Shown here: in pieces, positions 9,664 to 18,487 of the stretch
Layout of the letters: every line of letters begins with the position of its first letter
How positions within the stretch are numbered: position 1 is the stretch's first letter
Assembly (NCBI RefSeq): GCF_003205875.1
Contig: NZ_PUBZ01000091.1
Location: 1 to 64,000, forward strand
Direction: 5' to 3'
DNA length: 64,000 nt
Origin: Herpetosiphon llansteffanensis
GTDB taxonomy: Bacteria; Chloroflexota; Chloroflexia; Chloroflexales; Herpetosiphonaceae
Position numbers and translations under genes: made by a program
Notes under the pieces: model-generated
Told to the model about the DNA's origin: nothing
Database searches by the model: none
What the model saw: only the letters and a program-made list of their open reading frames with translations

Positions 9664-9783
9664 GTTTGTGGCGGGTTATCGGGCTTGAAGCAAAGCTTCC
9701 TACCGTTGCGGGACAGCGCCAGACTTGGACTGGCTTCCCCCATTGCGCGTTTGTGTCATCCGGGACAGCAACGCACCACAAAC
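9664..9783 (-). promoter_or_regulatory. Cobalamin (B12) riboswitch aptamer
   Basis: Read on the minus strand, the element is closed by P1 'GTTTGTGG' (9776-9783) with 'CCACAAAC' (9664-9671). Inside are the conserved cobalamin-aptamer blocks: 'GGGGAAGCCAG', then 'TGGCGCTGTCCCGCAACGG' (consensus GCTGxCCCGCAACTGT), and the 3' B12-box 'AAGCCCGATAACCCGCC'. It is a compact version, about 120 bases. It precedes adenosyltransferase, cobN, cbiB and corrinoid uptake genes, which is the expected regulon. Confidence 0.93.
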
Positions 9784-9824
9784 AAGTTGTAAATTGCAGC
9801 CACGATTATACGGGCAACCCTGAG

Positions 9825-10404
9825 TTAAAGTCAAAAGTCAGAAGAAAGGATGAAGGATGAATTATGAGGGATGAAAGGTCAAGTCAAAAGGCAGAAGTCA
9901 AAATGCAAAATGCAAAAAATATTTAACGCAGCGACGCAGAGAAAAGAAAGGATGAAGGATGAAGGATGAAGGATGAAAGGCCAAGTCAGAAGGCAAAATG
10001 CAAAAAGTTGAAAAATATTTAACTGAGAGAACTTTGGCTATTGGCTGTTGGCTTTGGGTTGGCAAGAATATAATCATAAAAATCTGTGGAATCTGTGGCT
10101 AAAACATATTTTTCGTGCAATTCGTGCAATTCGTGGCGAAAATTTAACGCAGCGGCGCAGAGAGAAGCAAGGATGAAGGATGAAGTATGAGGGATGAAAG
10201 GTCAAGTCAAAATGCAAAATGCAAAAAATATTTAACGCAGCGGCGCAGAGAAGAAATGATGAAGGACACGAAGTTGCATTGGTTGAATGTCTGAATTGCG
10301 TTCAAATCTGATAGGACTCAAAACCCAACATTCGTGCTCTTCGTGTCCTTCGTGATTAAAGTAATTCCCTCATCCCTATGTTCTAGGTTCTATGCTCTAT
10401 GTTC
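9825..10404. repeat. Intergenic repeat mosaic (GGATGAA heptamers and companion words)
   Basis: No gene is visible. The space is composed of recurring words: runs of GGATGAA (9846-9870, 9950-9980, 10170-10200), 'aacgcagcggcgcagag' (three copies), 'aagtcaaaatgcaaaatgc' (three copies), 'ttcgtgcaattcgtggcg' and, near 10375-10405, the CTATGYT run. The order and spelling match other spaces in this window. The cobalamin-operon promoter is expected at its left edge but I could not place it securely. Confidence 0.75.
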
Positions 10405-11679
10405 TTAATCGACCAAAAAGCGTTCGATGACTTGATTGCCAACCATGCGCCCGCGTGGCGTAAAGCGAATTGCATTTGCGGTTTGTTCGAGCATGCCTTG
10501 CTCAACTAATGTATTAATTATTGGTTGATACTGCTCAAGCAAATCGTGGCCAGTGCGTTGCTGAAAATGGGCAAACCCTAAGCCACAATTCAGCCGCAAG
10601 CCCATCATAATCGTTTCAAAATTACGGTCGTTTGGCTCGCATGCCTGCGCATCAACCAATGGTGCTTGGCCGCGTTCAACCTGTTGGGCGAATGGCTCCA
10701 AAACCCGTTGATCAACCCAGCGCCAGCCGCGCCAATGGCTATGTGCGCCAGCACCAACACCCAAGTAATCGGCATTGAGCCAATAGGCAACGTTGTGACG
10801 CGAGGCATAGGCTGGCAAGCGTTCGCTTGGATTGAACTGGGGGCTTTTGGTTTTGGCCCAATTGGAAATCTCATAATGGCCATAGCCTGCTGCACCCAAA
10901 ATATCCATCGCCGCCTCATACATCTCGCCAGTAGCATCATCGTTGGGGATGCTCACGCGGCCTGCGGTCACTTGAGCTGCCAGCGGTGTGCTTGGCTCAA
11001 CAATCAGCGAATAGAGGGCAAAATGTTCGGTATCCCAGCTGACAATTTCCTTAAGCATCGCGCGCCATTGGGCAATATCTTGGCCAGGCAAGCCAAACAT
11101 AAAATCAAGATTAATATTATCAAAGCCGACTTTACGCGCTGCCTGATACGAAGCAAAGGCCTCGCTGGCCGTATGAATGCGCCCCAACACGCGCAAAGTT
11201 GGGTCGTGCAGGGTTTGTACGCCCATGCTCAAACGATTAATGCCCATCGAACGCATCGCCCGCAAATACTCATGGTCAAGCACCGTACCTGGGTTGGCTT
11301 CGCTGGTCACTTCTGCTTGCTCAAGCGGAATAATTCGCCCGATGGTTTGCATCAGTTGTTCAAGCAAGTGCAAGGGCAGTGCGGTTGGAGTGCCGCCGCC
11401 CAAAAAGACGGTAGCTGGTAAATCGGCTTGCTGCAACGGCCCCGTAAGATCGTTCAGTTGATAGCTGGCCCATGGAATTGGGTGGGTTGCTGTTTTCGGC
11501 CATGTTTGGTCAACGCTGGTTGCGCCGCTCGCCATGCGTTCGAGGTGCAAGCACAGCGCATCAACATAGCGCTGCATAAAATCTTCGCGATTGGCAAAGG
11601 TGTTGAAATCGCAATAGGCACAGCGGGTTTGGCAAAATGGTATATGAATGTAGAGATGTTTTAAATCGTGTGTTGTCAT
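10405..11679 (-). CDS. hemW: HemW-type radical SAM protein (coproporphyrinogen III oxidase-like)
   Basis: Heme-chaperone/radical SAM protein of the HemN/HemW family. The 424-residue protein begins 'MTTHDLKHLYIHIPFC' and has the radical-SAM cluster 'CQTRCAYC' at about residues 17-24, the 'FLGGGTPT' motif, 'VTSEANPGT', 'INRLSMGVQT' and 'NLDFMFGLPGQ'. HemW rather than HemN is favoured by the CxxxCxxC spacing without an additional upstream HemN N-terminal extension and by overall length; the distinction cannot be proved by eye. Start chosen at 11679 because upstream in-frame residues (to 11814) are unrelated and lie in repeat DNA. Confidence 0.9.
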   Translation of the reverse strand: MTTHDLKHLYIHIPFCQTRCAYCDFNTFANREDFMQRYVDALCLHLERMASGATSVDQTWPKTATHPIPWASYQLNDLTGPLQQADLPATVFLGGGTPTALPLHLLEQLMQTIGRIIPLEQAEVTSEANPGTVLDHEYLRAMRSMGINRLSMGVQTLHDPTLRVLGRIHTASEAFASYQAARKVGFDNINLDFMFGLPGQDIAQWRAMLKEIVSWDTEHFALYSLIVEPSTPLAAQVTAGRVSIPNDDATGEMYEAAMDILGAAGYGHYEISNWAKTKSPQFNPSERLPAYASRHNVAYWLNADYLGVGAGAHSHWRGWRWVDQRVLEPFAQQVERGQAPLVDAQACEPNDRNFETIMMGLRLNCGLGFAHFQQRTGHDLLEQYQPIINTLVEQGMLEQTANAIRFTPRGRMVGNQVIERFLVD

Positions 11680-11724
11680 GGCAGTATTGTAGTGCGATTT
11701 GAGCCTTTGCGCCATGAAGCAGCA

Positions 11725-11915
11725 GGTTGATCCACGAAGCGCACGAAGATAAGGCTCTAGGATTTGGGCTATCGGAACAATCGTTGGTATTTCAAACCAA
11801 TCTCCGCTAGCCAATAGCCATCAGCCTATAGCCCTATTTTGCCTTCATCCCTCATCCTTCAGCCTTCAGCCTTTCGCTATGCTCTATGTTCTTTGCTCTA
11901 TGTTCTACTGAGTTC
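11725..11915. repeat. Intergenic repeat mosaic
   Basis: Between hemW and the divergent sensor phosphatase gene: 'ccacgaagcgcacgaag', 'gggctatcgg', 'ctagccaatagccatcagcctatagcc', TTCATCC words and a CTATGYT run (11876-11910). No gene seen. Confidence 0.7.
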
Positions 11916-11969
11916 TATTTACTGCTACAATGGGGCCGATGCGCAATCTAGCGATGGTGCGCGAGGTTT

Positions 11970-13901
11970 ATGGTGCTGCGCTTAATTAAACGTAGCTTAG
12001 TTGCCCGCTTAGTGGCAATGTTTTGTTTGGTAGCCACCCTAGCTGTAAGTCTCTTAGGCTTGACGGCCTATTGGCTTGGCCGCCGCGTGATCGAGCAATC
12101 GGTGATTGAACGGCTGAGCATTGCAACTTCGCTCAAAGAGCAAGAAATCGAGCGCTGGGTCGACGATCAGCGCAAAGAGGTACAGTTGTTGGCGGGCTTG
12201 CCCTTGGTGCGTAGCAACGCAAGCATGCTTGCCAACGCCAAACTGGTCAGCCCCGAAGCCAATAGCGCCTACGATACGCTTGCGACCTACTTGCGCTCAG
12301 TGGTGAAAAATCAAACCAAATTCGATGAAATCTTTGTGCTCAATCAAGTTGGGCGAGTCATTTTCTCAACCGATCCGCTGCACGAAGGTACTATTATTAC
12401 TGATCGCGAATATACCAATGTTGCCCAATTTGGCTTATATATCGAAAATATCTACCCCAACGATGCAGATATTCCCACGCTGACGATTGCAAGCCCGCTC
12501 TTTGACCGCGATAACAATGTCTATGCAATTCTCGCTGCGAACGTTAATTTATCGCGGCTTGATGATATTTTAGTTCAACGGGTTGGTTTAGGTCGTAGCA
12601 GCGAAACCTATTTGGTCGATAGCAAGCAACGCTTTGTTTCAAGCAAACGTTTTGGCCGGCCTGGCATGCCAATTGTCGTGGATTCATATGGCATTCAGCA
12701 AGCGCTGGCGCGCCAAAATGGCGTTGCCAAATATCAAAACTACGCTGGCGAAGCGGTGGTTGGGGTTTACCATTGGCTTGAAGGCCGCGATCTGATTTTG
12801 TTGAGCGAAGTTAACCAAGCTGAGGCTTTTGCTCCTGCCCGCGAATTGAGTATTGTAATTTTTACCATTGGCTTGGTTTTAGAGGGCTTGGCACTGTTGG
12901 CGGTGTTTGCATTGATGCGGCAAGTCGTTGTGCCTGTGGCCCAACTAACCGAGGCTGCGGTTCAAGTTGCCGAAGGTAATTTACAACAAGCAGATTTGCC
13001 AGCGCGTGATGATGAATTGGGCTTGTTGATTCGCAGTTTTACCCGTATGACCAAGCAATTGCGTGCCAACCGCGAGCAACTCGAAGACCAAGTTGCCTTG
13101 CGTACCAACGAATTGCGCCTAGCCTATCAACAATTGGTGCAACTCACCGATCAACTCCAAGAGAAGAACGATTATTTGCAGCAAGGCCTCAAGCTTGCCC
13201 ACGATATTCAAATTGGCTTACTCTCGCAGCGCCCGCCGTGGAACCCCGATATTTTGCGCGCCAATGCCTATTCATTGCCATCAGCAGAAGTTGGCGGCGA
13301 TTTCTATAGCTTTATCGATCTTGGCAATGGTCGGGTTGGCATGGCAATTGGCGATATTTCGGGCAAGGGTGTTGGCGCAGCCCTGATGATGGCGCTGGTT
13401 TCGAGCACCTTGGAAGAACGCGCCCGCGAAGGTAGCCAACCAGCGGTTTTGCTGCAAACCCTCAATACTTTGTTGATCGAACGGCTCAAAGCCAATCGCA
13501 TGAATGCTGCGGTGATGTATGCGGTTTATGATCAAGCCAATGCAAGCCTGCAAATTGCCAATGCTGGTATGGTTATGCCCTACTTACTGCGTGCTGGTAC
13601 GCTTGAGGAAATTGAGGTTGTTGGCTTGCCAATTGGCTCACGCCACGATGTTCGCTATCAAGAAGCAAACATTCAGCTGAAGCCTGATGATCATGTGGTT
13701 TTTGTCAGTGATGGCGTGGTCGAAGCGCGTAACCCTGCCAACCAAATGCTCGGCTTCGAGTTGTTCGCAACAATTCTGGCTGGCTATCGACATTGGCCAG
13801 CAATCGAGCCATATCACGAGCATTTATTCAAACAAATTAGCAATTTTATGGCTGAGCGCACGCCAGTCGATGATATTACAATTGTCTGGATTCAAAAGTA
13901 G
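11970..13901 (+). CDS. Membrane sensor PP2C-type (SpoIIE/RsbU) phosphatase with HAMP domain
   Basis: Signal-regulated protein serine/threonine phosphatase. Order: N-terminal membrane helix (about residues 14-36), extracellular sensor region of the dCACHE kind (about 45-285), second helix (about 290-312), HAMP (about 313-370), a coiled-coil linker, then a SpoIIE/PP2C domain (about 400-640) with 'GGDFYSFIDL', 'GDISGKGVGAAL' and 'FVSDGVVEARN', containing the metal-binding aspartates. Such proteins usually dephosphorylate an anti-sigma-factor antagonist (STAS protein); a STAS protein is encoded at 28.7-29.5 kb but linkage to it is not shown. Monocistronic between repeat spaces. Confidence 0.93.
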   Translation: MVLRLIKRSLVARLVAMFCLVATLAVSLLGLTAYWLGRRVIEQSVIERLSIATSLKEQEIERWVDDQRKEVQLLAGLPLVRSNASMLANAKLVSPEANSAYDTLATYLRSVVKNQTKFDEIFVLNQVGRVIFSTDPLHEGTIITDREYTNVAQFGLYIENIYPNDADIPTLTIASPLFDRDNNVYAILAANVNLSRLDDILVQRVGLGRSSETYLVDSKQRFVSSKRFGRPGMPIVVDSYGIQQALARQNGVAKYQNYAGEAVVGVYHWLEGRDLILLSEVNQAEAFAPARELSIVIFTIGLVLEGLALLAVFALMRQVVVPVAQLTEAAVQVAEGNLQQADLPARDDELGLLIRSFTRMTKQLRANREQLEDQVALRTNELRLAYQQLVQLTDQLQEKNDYLQQGLKLAHDIQIGLLSQRPPWNPDILRANAYSLPSAEVGGDFYSFIDLGNGRVGMAIGDISGKGVGAALMMALVSSTLEERAREGSQPAVLLQTLNTLLIERLKANRMNAAVMYAVYDQANASLQIANAGMVMPYLLRAGTLEEIEVVGLPIGSRHDVRYQEANIQLKPDDHVVFVSDGVVEARNPANQMLGFELFATILAGYRHWPAIEPYHEHLFKQISNFMAERTPVDDITIVWIQK

Positions 13902-13904
13902 AGG

Positions 13905-14310
13905 TTAGGGATCGAAACCGCGAAGATCACGAAGAGCACGAAGCATGTTTTTTAGCCACAGATTGGCACAGATTCCACGGATTATGTTCCCATAGCCCCA
14001 TAATGTTCTATGCTCTCTGTTCTATGTTCTTGACTTCATCCCTCATCCTTAACGCTCTCCGCGCCTCTGCGTTAAATTTCCGATCCACGAATTGCACGAA
14101 GAGCACGAAGCATGTTTTTTAGCCACAGATTCCACAGATTCGCTTGATTATATTCCAATAGCCAAGAGACTATAGCCTAGAGCCTGATCCCCAATCCCCA
14201 ACCCCTGATCCCCAAATGCTATGCTCTATGTTCTATGCTCTATGTTCTTCTTTTTTGACTTAGCCTTTCATCCCTCATACTTCATCCTTCATCCTTCTAA
14301 AATAAGCCTT
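13905..14310. repeat. Intergenic repeat mosaic
   Basis: About 400 bases without a gene. Two copies of 'cacgaagagcacgaagcatgttttttagccacagatt' type text (13925-13970 and 14085-14130), CTATGYT runs at 14005-14030 and 14217-14250, TTCATCC words at 14035 and 14265-14298, and 'gcgcctctgcgttaaattt'. Same word set as the other spaces. Confidence 0.75.
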
Positions 14311-14376
14311 AGGCCACATGCACGATTGGCGTTTTTTGGGTAAACTGCACATATGTTTTATTGTAGGAGGAAGCCC

Positions 14377-15426
14377 ATGCTGAAAACGCAAGCCTATGCT
14401 GCATTTAACAACGCTGCGCCGTTTGCCCCCTTCGAATTTGAGCGCCGCGATTTAACTCCCACTGATGTGCACATTGAAATTTTATATTGTGGCATTTGCC
14501 ATTCCGATTTGCATCAAGCGCGCAGCGAATGGGATGGCACGGTCTACCCAATTGTGCCTGGCCACGAAATTGTTGGCCGCGTGCTGGCCGTTGGCTCAGA
14601 GGTACGCAAATTCCACGTTGGCGATACGGTTGGCGTAGGCTGTATGGTCGATTCATGTGGCCAATGTGCCGATTGCCACGATCAGCAAGAGCAATTTTGC
14701 CCCAAAACCACTTATACCTACAATAGCCCCGATTTACACACCGGCGGCGTGACCTACGGCGGCTATTCAAGCCAAATTGTGGTTACTGAGAATTTTGTGC
14801 TGCGCATCGCCGAGCATTTGGATTTGGCCCGCGTTGCCCCATTGCTCTGTGCTGGCATCACCACCTACTCGCCATTGCGCCATTGGAACGTGCAGCCCGG
14901 CCAGAAAGTTGGTGTAGTTGGCTTGGGCGGCCTTGGTCATATTGGGGTCAAAATTGCCAAAGCCATGGGTGCTGAAGTTGTGCTCTTCACCACTTCGGCG
15001 CATAAAGCAGCCGATGCCGAGCGCTTGGGTGCTTCCGTCGTTATCTCCAAAGATCCAGCTGCGATGCGCAGCCAACGCAATAGCTTCGATTTTATCCTCA
15101 ATACGGTTTCAGCTTCACATAATCTTGATGATTATTTAAACCTTTTGAAACGCGATGGGACGCTTTGCCTCGTGGGCGTGCCCGAAAATCCCCACCCAAC
15201 TCCAAGCTATCCTAACCTGATTTTTCGCCGTCGTCAGTTATCTGGCTCGTTGATCGGTGGCATCGCCGAAACCCAAGAGATGCTTGATTTTTGTGCCGAA
15301 CACAATATTTTGGCCGATATTGAGCTGATTGGCGTGCAACAGATCGACCAAGCCTACGACCGCATGCTCAAAAGTGATGTGAAATATCGCTTTGTGATCG
15401 ACCTTGCTAGCTTGAAAGCCGAATAA
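14377..15426 (+). CDS. Zinc-dependent alcohol dehydrogenase, CAD/YahK-like
   Basis: NADP-preferring medium-chain alcohol/aldehyde reductase. The catalytic zinc site is shown by 'CGICHSDLHQA' (Cys near residue 41) and 'PGHEIVGRV' with His-Glu; the structural zinc site by 'CGQCADCHDQQEQFC' near residues 100-114; the cofactor fold by 'GLGGLGHIGVKIAKA'. 349 residues is normal for the YahK/cinnamyl-alcohol-dehydrogenase group. Start at 14377 has an AGGAGG box seven bases upstream. The upstream space is repeat DNA, so the gene is probably transcribed alone or with the next gene. Confidence 0.93.
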   Translation: MLKTQAYAAFNNAAPFAPFEFERRDLTPTDVHIEILYCGICHSDLHQARSEWDGTVYPIVPGHEIVGRVLAVGSEVRKFHVGDTVGVGCMVDSCGQCADCHDQQEQFCPKTTYTYNSPDLHTGGVTYGGYSSQIVVTENFVLRIAEHLDLARVAPLLCAGITTYSPLRHWNVQPGQKVGVVGLGGLGHIGVKIAKAMGAEVVLFTTSAHKAADAERLGASVVISKDPAAMRSQRNSFDFILNTVSASHNLDDYLNLLKRDGTLCLVGVPENPHPTPSYPNLIFRRRQLSGSLIGGIAETQEMLDFCAEHNILADIELIGVQQIDQAYDRMLKSDVKYRFVIDLASLKAE

Positions 15427-15492
15427 GCAGTTGCTTGTTGCCAACAGTTGCACCTAAACTGCGGCTGTTGGCGCTTGGATTAAGGATGATTC

Positions 15493-16698
15493 ATGACACC
15501 CACCATCTCGCTTGATCAAGCTCGGGCAATTGCGATTGCGGCCCAAGGCTTAGATCGCCGCCCAAGCGTTGTTGATCAAGCAACCTTGTACGAAACCATC
15601 AAGCGCATGCAAATTGTGCAAATCGATACGATCAATGTTGTGGCGCGTGCGCCCTACTTTGTGCTCTGGAGTCGTTTGGGCAATTATGATCCAGACTGGT
15701 TTGATCAATTGCAGTTTCCGGCGGGCCAATTATTTGAATATTGGGCGCATGCAGCCTCATTCTTGCCAATCGAATTATTTCCGTTGCTACGACCGGCGAT
15801 GTTGCGCTATATCCATGAGTGGCATCGTTCGCGGCGTTGGCTCGAAGAACATAAAGAAGTTGCCGATTTCGTCTTGGCGACAATTCGCGAGCGTGGCCCG
15901 TTGCGCTCGGCCCATTTTGAAGCGCCAGACGATCATGCTGGCGGCGGCTGGTGGAATTGGAAGCCTGCCAAATCGGCGCTCGATATTCTCTGGGGCATGG
16001 GCGAGTTAATGATTATCCGCCGCGAAAAATTCCAGCGCGTTTATGAGCTAACCGAGCGGGTTATGCCCAATTGGAATGATCGCGACACCCCGAGCTTTGA
16101 GGATGCATCCGAGCAACTGAGCGAGCGCGGCTTGCGTTCAATGGGTATTGCGACCGAGCGCCATCTGCCCGATTATTTTCGCCAACGCCGACCAGGCATC
16201 AAAGAACTCTTGCAAACATGGGCCGCAGAAGGCAAAGCGATTGAGGTCAAGGTCGAAGGTTGGAGCGCGCCAGCCTATATCCATCATGAGCAACGCCATT
16301 TGCTGGAGCAAACGCCCACCCCAAGCCTCACCACCATGCTTTCGCCGTTTGATAACCTCATTTGGGATCGCCAGCGCACCATGGATTTTTGGCAATTTGA
16401 TTATAAACTCGAATGCTATACGCCAGCACCCAAGCGGCGTTATGGCTACTTCACCTTGCCAATTCTCTGGAAGGATCGGGTGATTGGGCGGATTGATGCC
16501 AAGGCTGAACGCAGCGCAGGGATTTTTCGCGTTCATGCCTTGCATTTGGAGCCAAACATCATACCAAGCGAAGCCTTGTACGATGATTTGGCCGTGATGC
16601 TGCGCGATTGTGCCAACTGGCATCGCACGCCAACCATCAGCATTACCATGAGCGATCCGCCGCAGGTTGCCGCCGAAGTGCAAGCGCGCGTGGCCTAA
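15493..16698 (+). CDS. YcaQ/AlkZ-like DNA glycosylase (winged-helix, HTH_42 family)
   Basis: Predicted monofunctional DNA glycosylase that unhooks interstrand crosslinks or bulky alkyl adducts. The 401-residue length and the N-terminal 'MQIVQIDTINVVARAPY' block fit the HTH_42 family. The catalytic QxD-type signature is seen as Gln43-Ile-Asp45, which is the YcaQ-like form rather than the QxQ form of AlkZ antibiotic-resistance glycosylases. Further family landmarks are 'YWAHAASFLP' and 'LLSPFDNLIWDR' near residues 275-290. It starts 66 bases after the dehydrogenase and is followed three bases later by an acetyltransferase, so it is likely part of a short operon. Confidence 0.9.
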   Translation: MTPTISLDQARAIAIAAQGLDRRPSVVDQATLYETIKRMQIVQIDTINVVARAPYFVLWSRLGNYDPDWFDQLQFPAGQLFEYWAHAASFLPIELFPLLRPAMLRYIHEWHRSRRWLEEHKEVADFVLATIRERGPLRSAHFEAPDDHAGGGWWNWKPAKSALDILWGMGELMIIRREKFQRVYELTERVMPNWNDRDTPSFEDASEQLSERGLRSMGIATERHLPDYFRQRRPGIKELLQTWAAEGKAIEVKVEGWSAPAYIHHEQRHLLEQTPTPSLTTMLSPFDNLIWDRQRTMDFWQFDYKLECYTPAPKRRYGYFTLPILWKDRVIGRIDAKAERSAGIFRVHALHLEPNIIPSEALYDDLAVMLRDCANWHRTPTISITMSDPPQVAAEVQARVA

Positions 16699-16701
16699 GC
16701 T

Positions 16702-17169
16702 ATGCAACCCATTCAACTGAGGCCAATTTTGGTCGAGCAACAAGCCCAATTAGCAGCGTTGCTTGCCGATTATTTGGCCGAGCTTGAGCCTGCATCAGGC
16801 CCAGAGTATCCCTATTTGGCGAGCTATTGGGCAGATCCTGAGCGCGTGCCGTTGTGGATTGAGCAAGCAGAGCAGCGAATTGGCTTTGTGCTATTGAATC
16901 GCTATGCCCTCTTGCCCCAAACAACCTTTGCGATTGCTGAATTGTACGTTGAGCCAAATGCTCGTCGCCAAGGTGCTGCACGCCAAACCGCGTGGCTCTT
17001 GTTCGATCGCTTTCCGGCGACCTGGGAGATTCGCTGTTTGGCCAGCAATGCTGCGGGCTTGGCCTTTTGGCAAACCACGCTTGATCAGTATCTTGGCCAT
17101 GTGTGCCTCGCTTTGGATGGTACGACCTATGGCTGGGATGGTACGATCTGGAGTTTTGTAAGCCGCTAA
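16702..17169 (+). CDS. GNAT-family N-acetyltransferase
   Basis: Small acyl-CoA-dependent acetyltransferase, 155 residues. The GNAT core is seen in 'FAIAELYVEPNARRQGAA', where the RRQGAA segment corresponds to the Q/RxxGxG/A pyrophosphate-binding loop of motif A, followed by an asparagine and 'FWQTTL' in motif B. Only three bases separate it from the YcaQ-like gene, implying coexpression. Substrate is not predictable. Confidence 0.85.
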   Translation: MQPIQLRPILVEQQAQLAALLADYLAELEPASGPEYPYLASYWADPERVPLWIEQAEQRIGFVLLNRYALLPQTTFAIAELYVEPNARRQGAARQTAWLLFDRFPATWEIRCLASNAAGLAFWQTTLDQYLGHVCLALDGTTYGWDGTIWSFVSR

Positions 17170-17192
17170 AAAGCGTCGTTGCTGGTATACTG

Positions 17193-17224
17193 ATAGGTCA
17201 TTCCAATTTGGAATGGCCTATTTT
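17193..17224 (+). terminator. Intrinsic terminator after the YcaQ-GNAT unit
   Basis: A 13-bp stem (ATAGGTCATTCCA with TGGAATGGCCTAT, one G-U pair), loop ATT, followed by TTTT. It closes the adh-ycaQ-GNAT run. Confidence 0.75.
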
Positions 17225-17312
17225 GTGCTGAATACTGCATCATCCAAATGCTGGATGCACTCAGTAGAATCAATGATGATTATTTGCAGGCATAAAGGAT
17301 ATCGTACCCACT

Positions 17313-17855
17313 ATGAAGATTGCTTTTGAAATTCGCCCGGCGCAGGCTGATGAAGAATGGGCTGTTGCTCACTTATTTGAAGCCTTACACCACTATAACA
17401 CATTGCTTGATCCCTACTTTGGTTTAGCTGAAGATTGGCGCGAGCTGTTACATGATTTTTTAGTTAAACAAGTTCTCGATACAAGTGGCATAACGATGCT
17501 GGCATGGCATGGTAGCGTGCCAATTGGCCTGTTGATCGTGACTGGTCAACAAGATTCAGCTTTATTTAAACGCCGACGTTGGGCCGAGTTGCTTGCATTG
17601 TATGTTGAGCAAGATTATCGCAGCCAAGGCGTGGCGCAAAGTTTGCTTAAGCTAGCGCAAGCATGGGCAAGCAAGCAAGGTTATCAACGCATCCAGTTGT
17701 ATGTAACTGCGAGCAATCATCGCGCCAAACGCTTCTATCAAGCGCAAGGCTGGCAGTGTGTGCAAGAAATTTGGCGCTTAGGCCTCGATCAATCCCAACA
17801 ACACGATGATTTTGCCGATCAGTTGATCATGTGTTCGAATAGTGAGCTGGAATAA
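17313..17855 (+). CDS. GNAT-family N-acetyltransferase
   Basis: A second, unrelated GNAT protein of 180 residues. Motif A is 'ELLALYVEQDYRSQGVAQSLL' with the RSQGVA acetyl-CoA loop, and motif B is 'VTASNHRAKRFYQAQGWQ'. It stands alone behind a terminator, with a short weakly AT-rich leader. Substrate not predictable. Confidence 0.87.
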   Translation: MKIAFEIRPAQADEEWAVAHLFEALHHYNTLLDPYFGLAEDWRELLHDFLVKQVLDTSGITMLAWHGSVPIGLLIVTGQQDSALFKRRRWAELLALYVEQDYRSQGVAQSLLKLAQAWASKQGYQRIQLYVTASNHRAKRFYQAQGWQCVQEIWRLGLDQSQQHDDFADQLIMCSNSELE

Positions 17856-17961
17856 GCGCAATTGACCAAAAATTAATCTTGATCAATCTGGATATATAGC
17901 TATACTACTAAGGGGTGAGAAAGTACTACTCGTTGCTCACCCTAATCTAGGATCAAAGGGC

Positions 17962-17990
17962 TTGAAATCTTGGTCAAAGCTTGCTACACT
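17962..17990 (+). promoter_or_regulatory. Predicted sigma-70 type promoter for the 81-residue protein gene
   Basis: TTGAAA (17962-17967), a 17-base spacer and TACACT (17985-17990). Transcription would start about 60 bases before the coding sequence. Confidence 0.55.
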
Positions 17991-18058
17991 GCGTCGTTAC
18001 AATCGCCAAAACATCTGTCCTATACCACATGGGTGATTCTACCCAAAGGAGGTTCGGC

Positions 18059-18304
18059 ATGGCCGTTGATTCGAGTGCCTTTATTGTAGTACCAGTGGAA
18101 GCGACCGTCCCGGTTTTATGGCGAGCAATGCGCAGTATTCGCACCAGCCTCAATATTACCAGGATCTATTGGCATCCAGATGAACATGTTCGTGATGGCT
18201 GTCATTTTCGGTTAGAAGTGCCTGTTGCCCAACTTCACGATCCCGCTACCGCCCGTGGGCGCATTCAGTCGATTTTGGTTGACCATGGAGCAGCCTTATT
18301 GTAA
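18059..18304 (+). CDS. Hypothetical protein, 81 residues
   Basis: Unrecognised small soluble protein beginning 'MAVDSSAFIVVPVEAT'. A perfect AGGAGG lies six bases before the ATG, a promoter-like pair lies upstream and a clean terminator follows, so it is a genuine and probably well-translated gene. The sequence is mixed alpha/beta in appearance ('RIYWHPDEHVRDGCHFRLEVPV'-like alternation) with no membrane segment. No function can be assigned. Confidence 0.75.
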   Translation: MAVDSSAFIVVPVEATVPVLWRAMRSIRTSLNITRIYWHPDEHVRDGCHFRLEVPVAQLHDPATARGRIQSILVDHGAALL

Positions 18305-18333
18305 TGAAGCATAGAACACGATGGGCGATTGGA

Positions 18334-18367
18334 CAGCGTATCACCGTTGATACGCTGTTGTTTTTTT
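18334..18367 (+). terminator. Intrinsic terminator
   Basis: Perfect 10-bp stem CAGCGTATCA / TGATACGCTG with a CCGT loop, then TTG and seven T residues. Ends the 81-residue protein gene and marks the left edge of the AT-rich island. Confidence 0.88.
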
Positions 18368-18394
18368 AGCGTGGCTCGTTTAAGCTAAATTATG

Positions 18395-18435
18395 AATATA
18401 CCAGATAATTCTTTCAAAGAATTATCTGGTATATT
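18395..18435. repeat. Perfect 20-bp inverted repeat at island edge
   Basis: Two exactly complementary 20-base arms (18395-18414 and 18416-18435) around a single central C. It lies between two convergent genes and at the left boundary of the AT-rich island. It may be a bidirectional terminator (short A/T runs flank it) or a relic of the insertion; the near-zero loop makes a cruciform or protein-binding palindrome possible too. Confidence 0.8.
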
Positions 18436-18487
18436 AAAAACGTAATTGAAATTTAACAAATGCAAAGAAAGGCAACTTTTTATACTA

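Noticed and set aside
10666-11421. Plus-strand open frame over hemW
   Set aside because: Shadow of hemW; low-complexity hydrophobic mix without motifs.
16138-16749. Minus-strand open frame over the YcaQ-like gene
   Set aside because: Shadow of a gene with clear family motifs.
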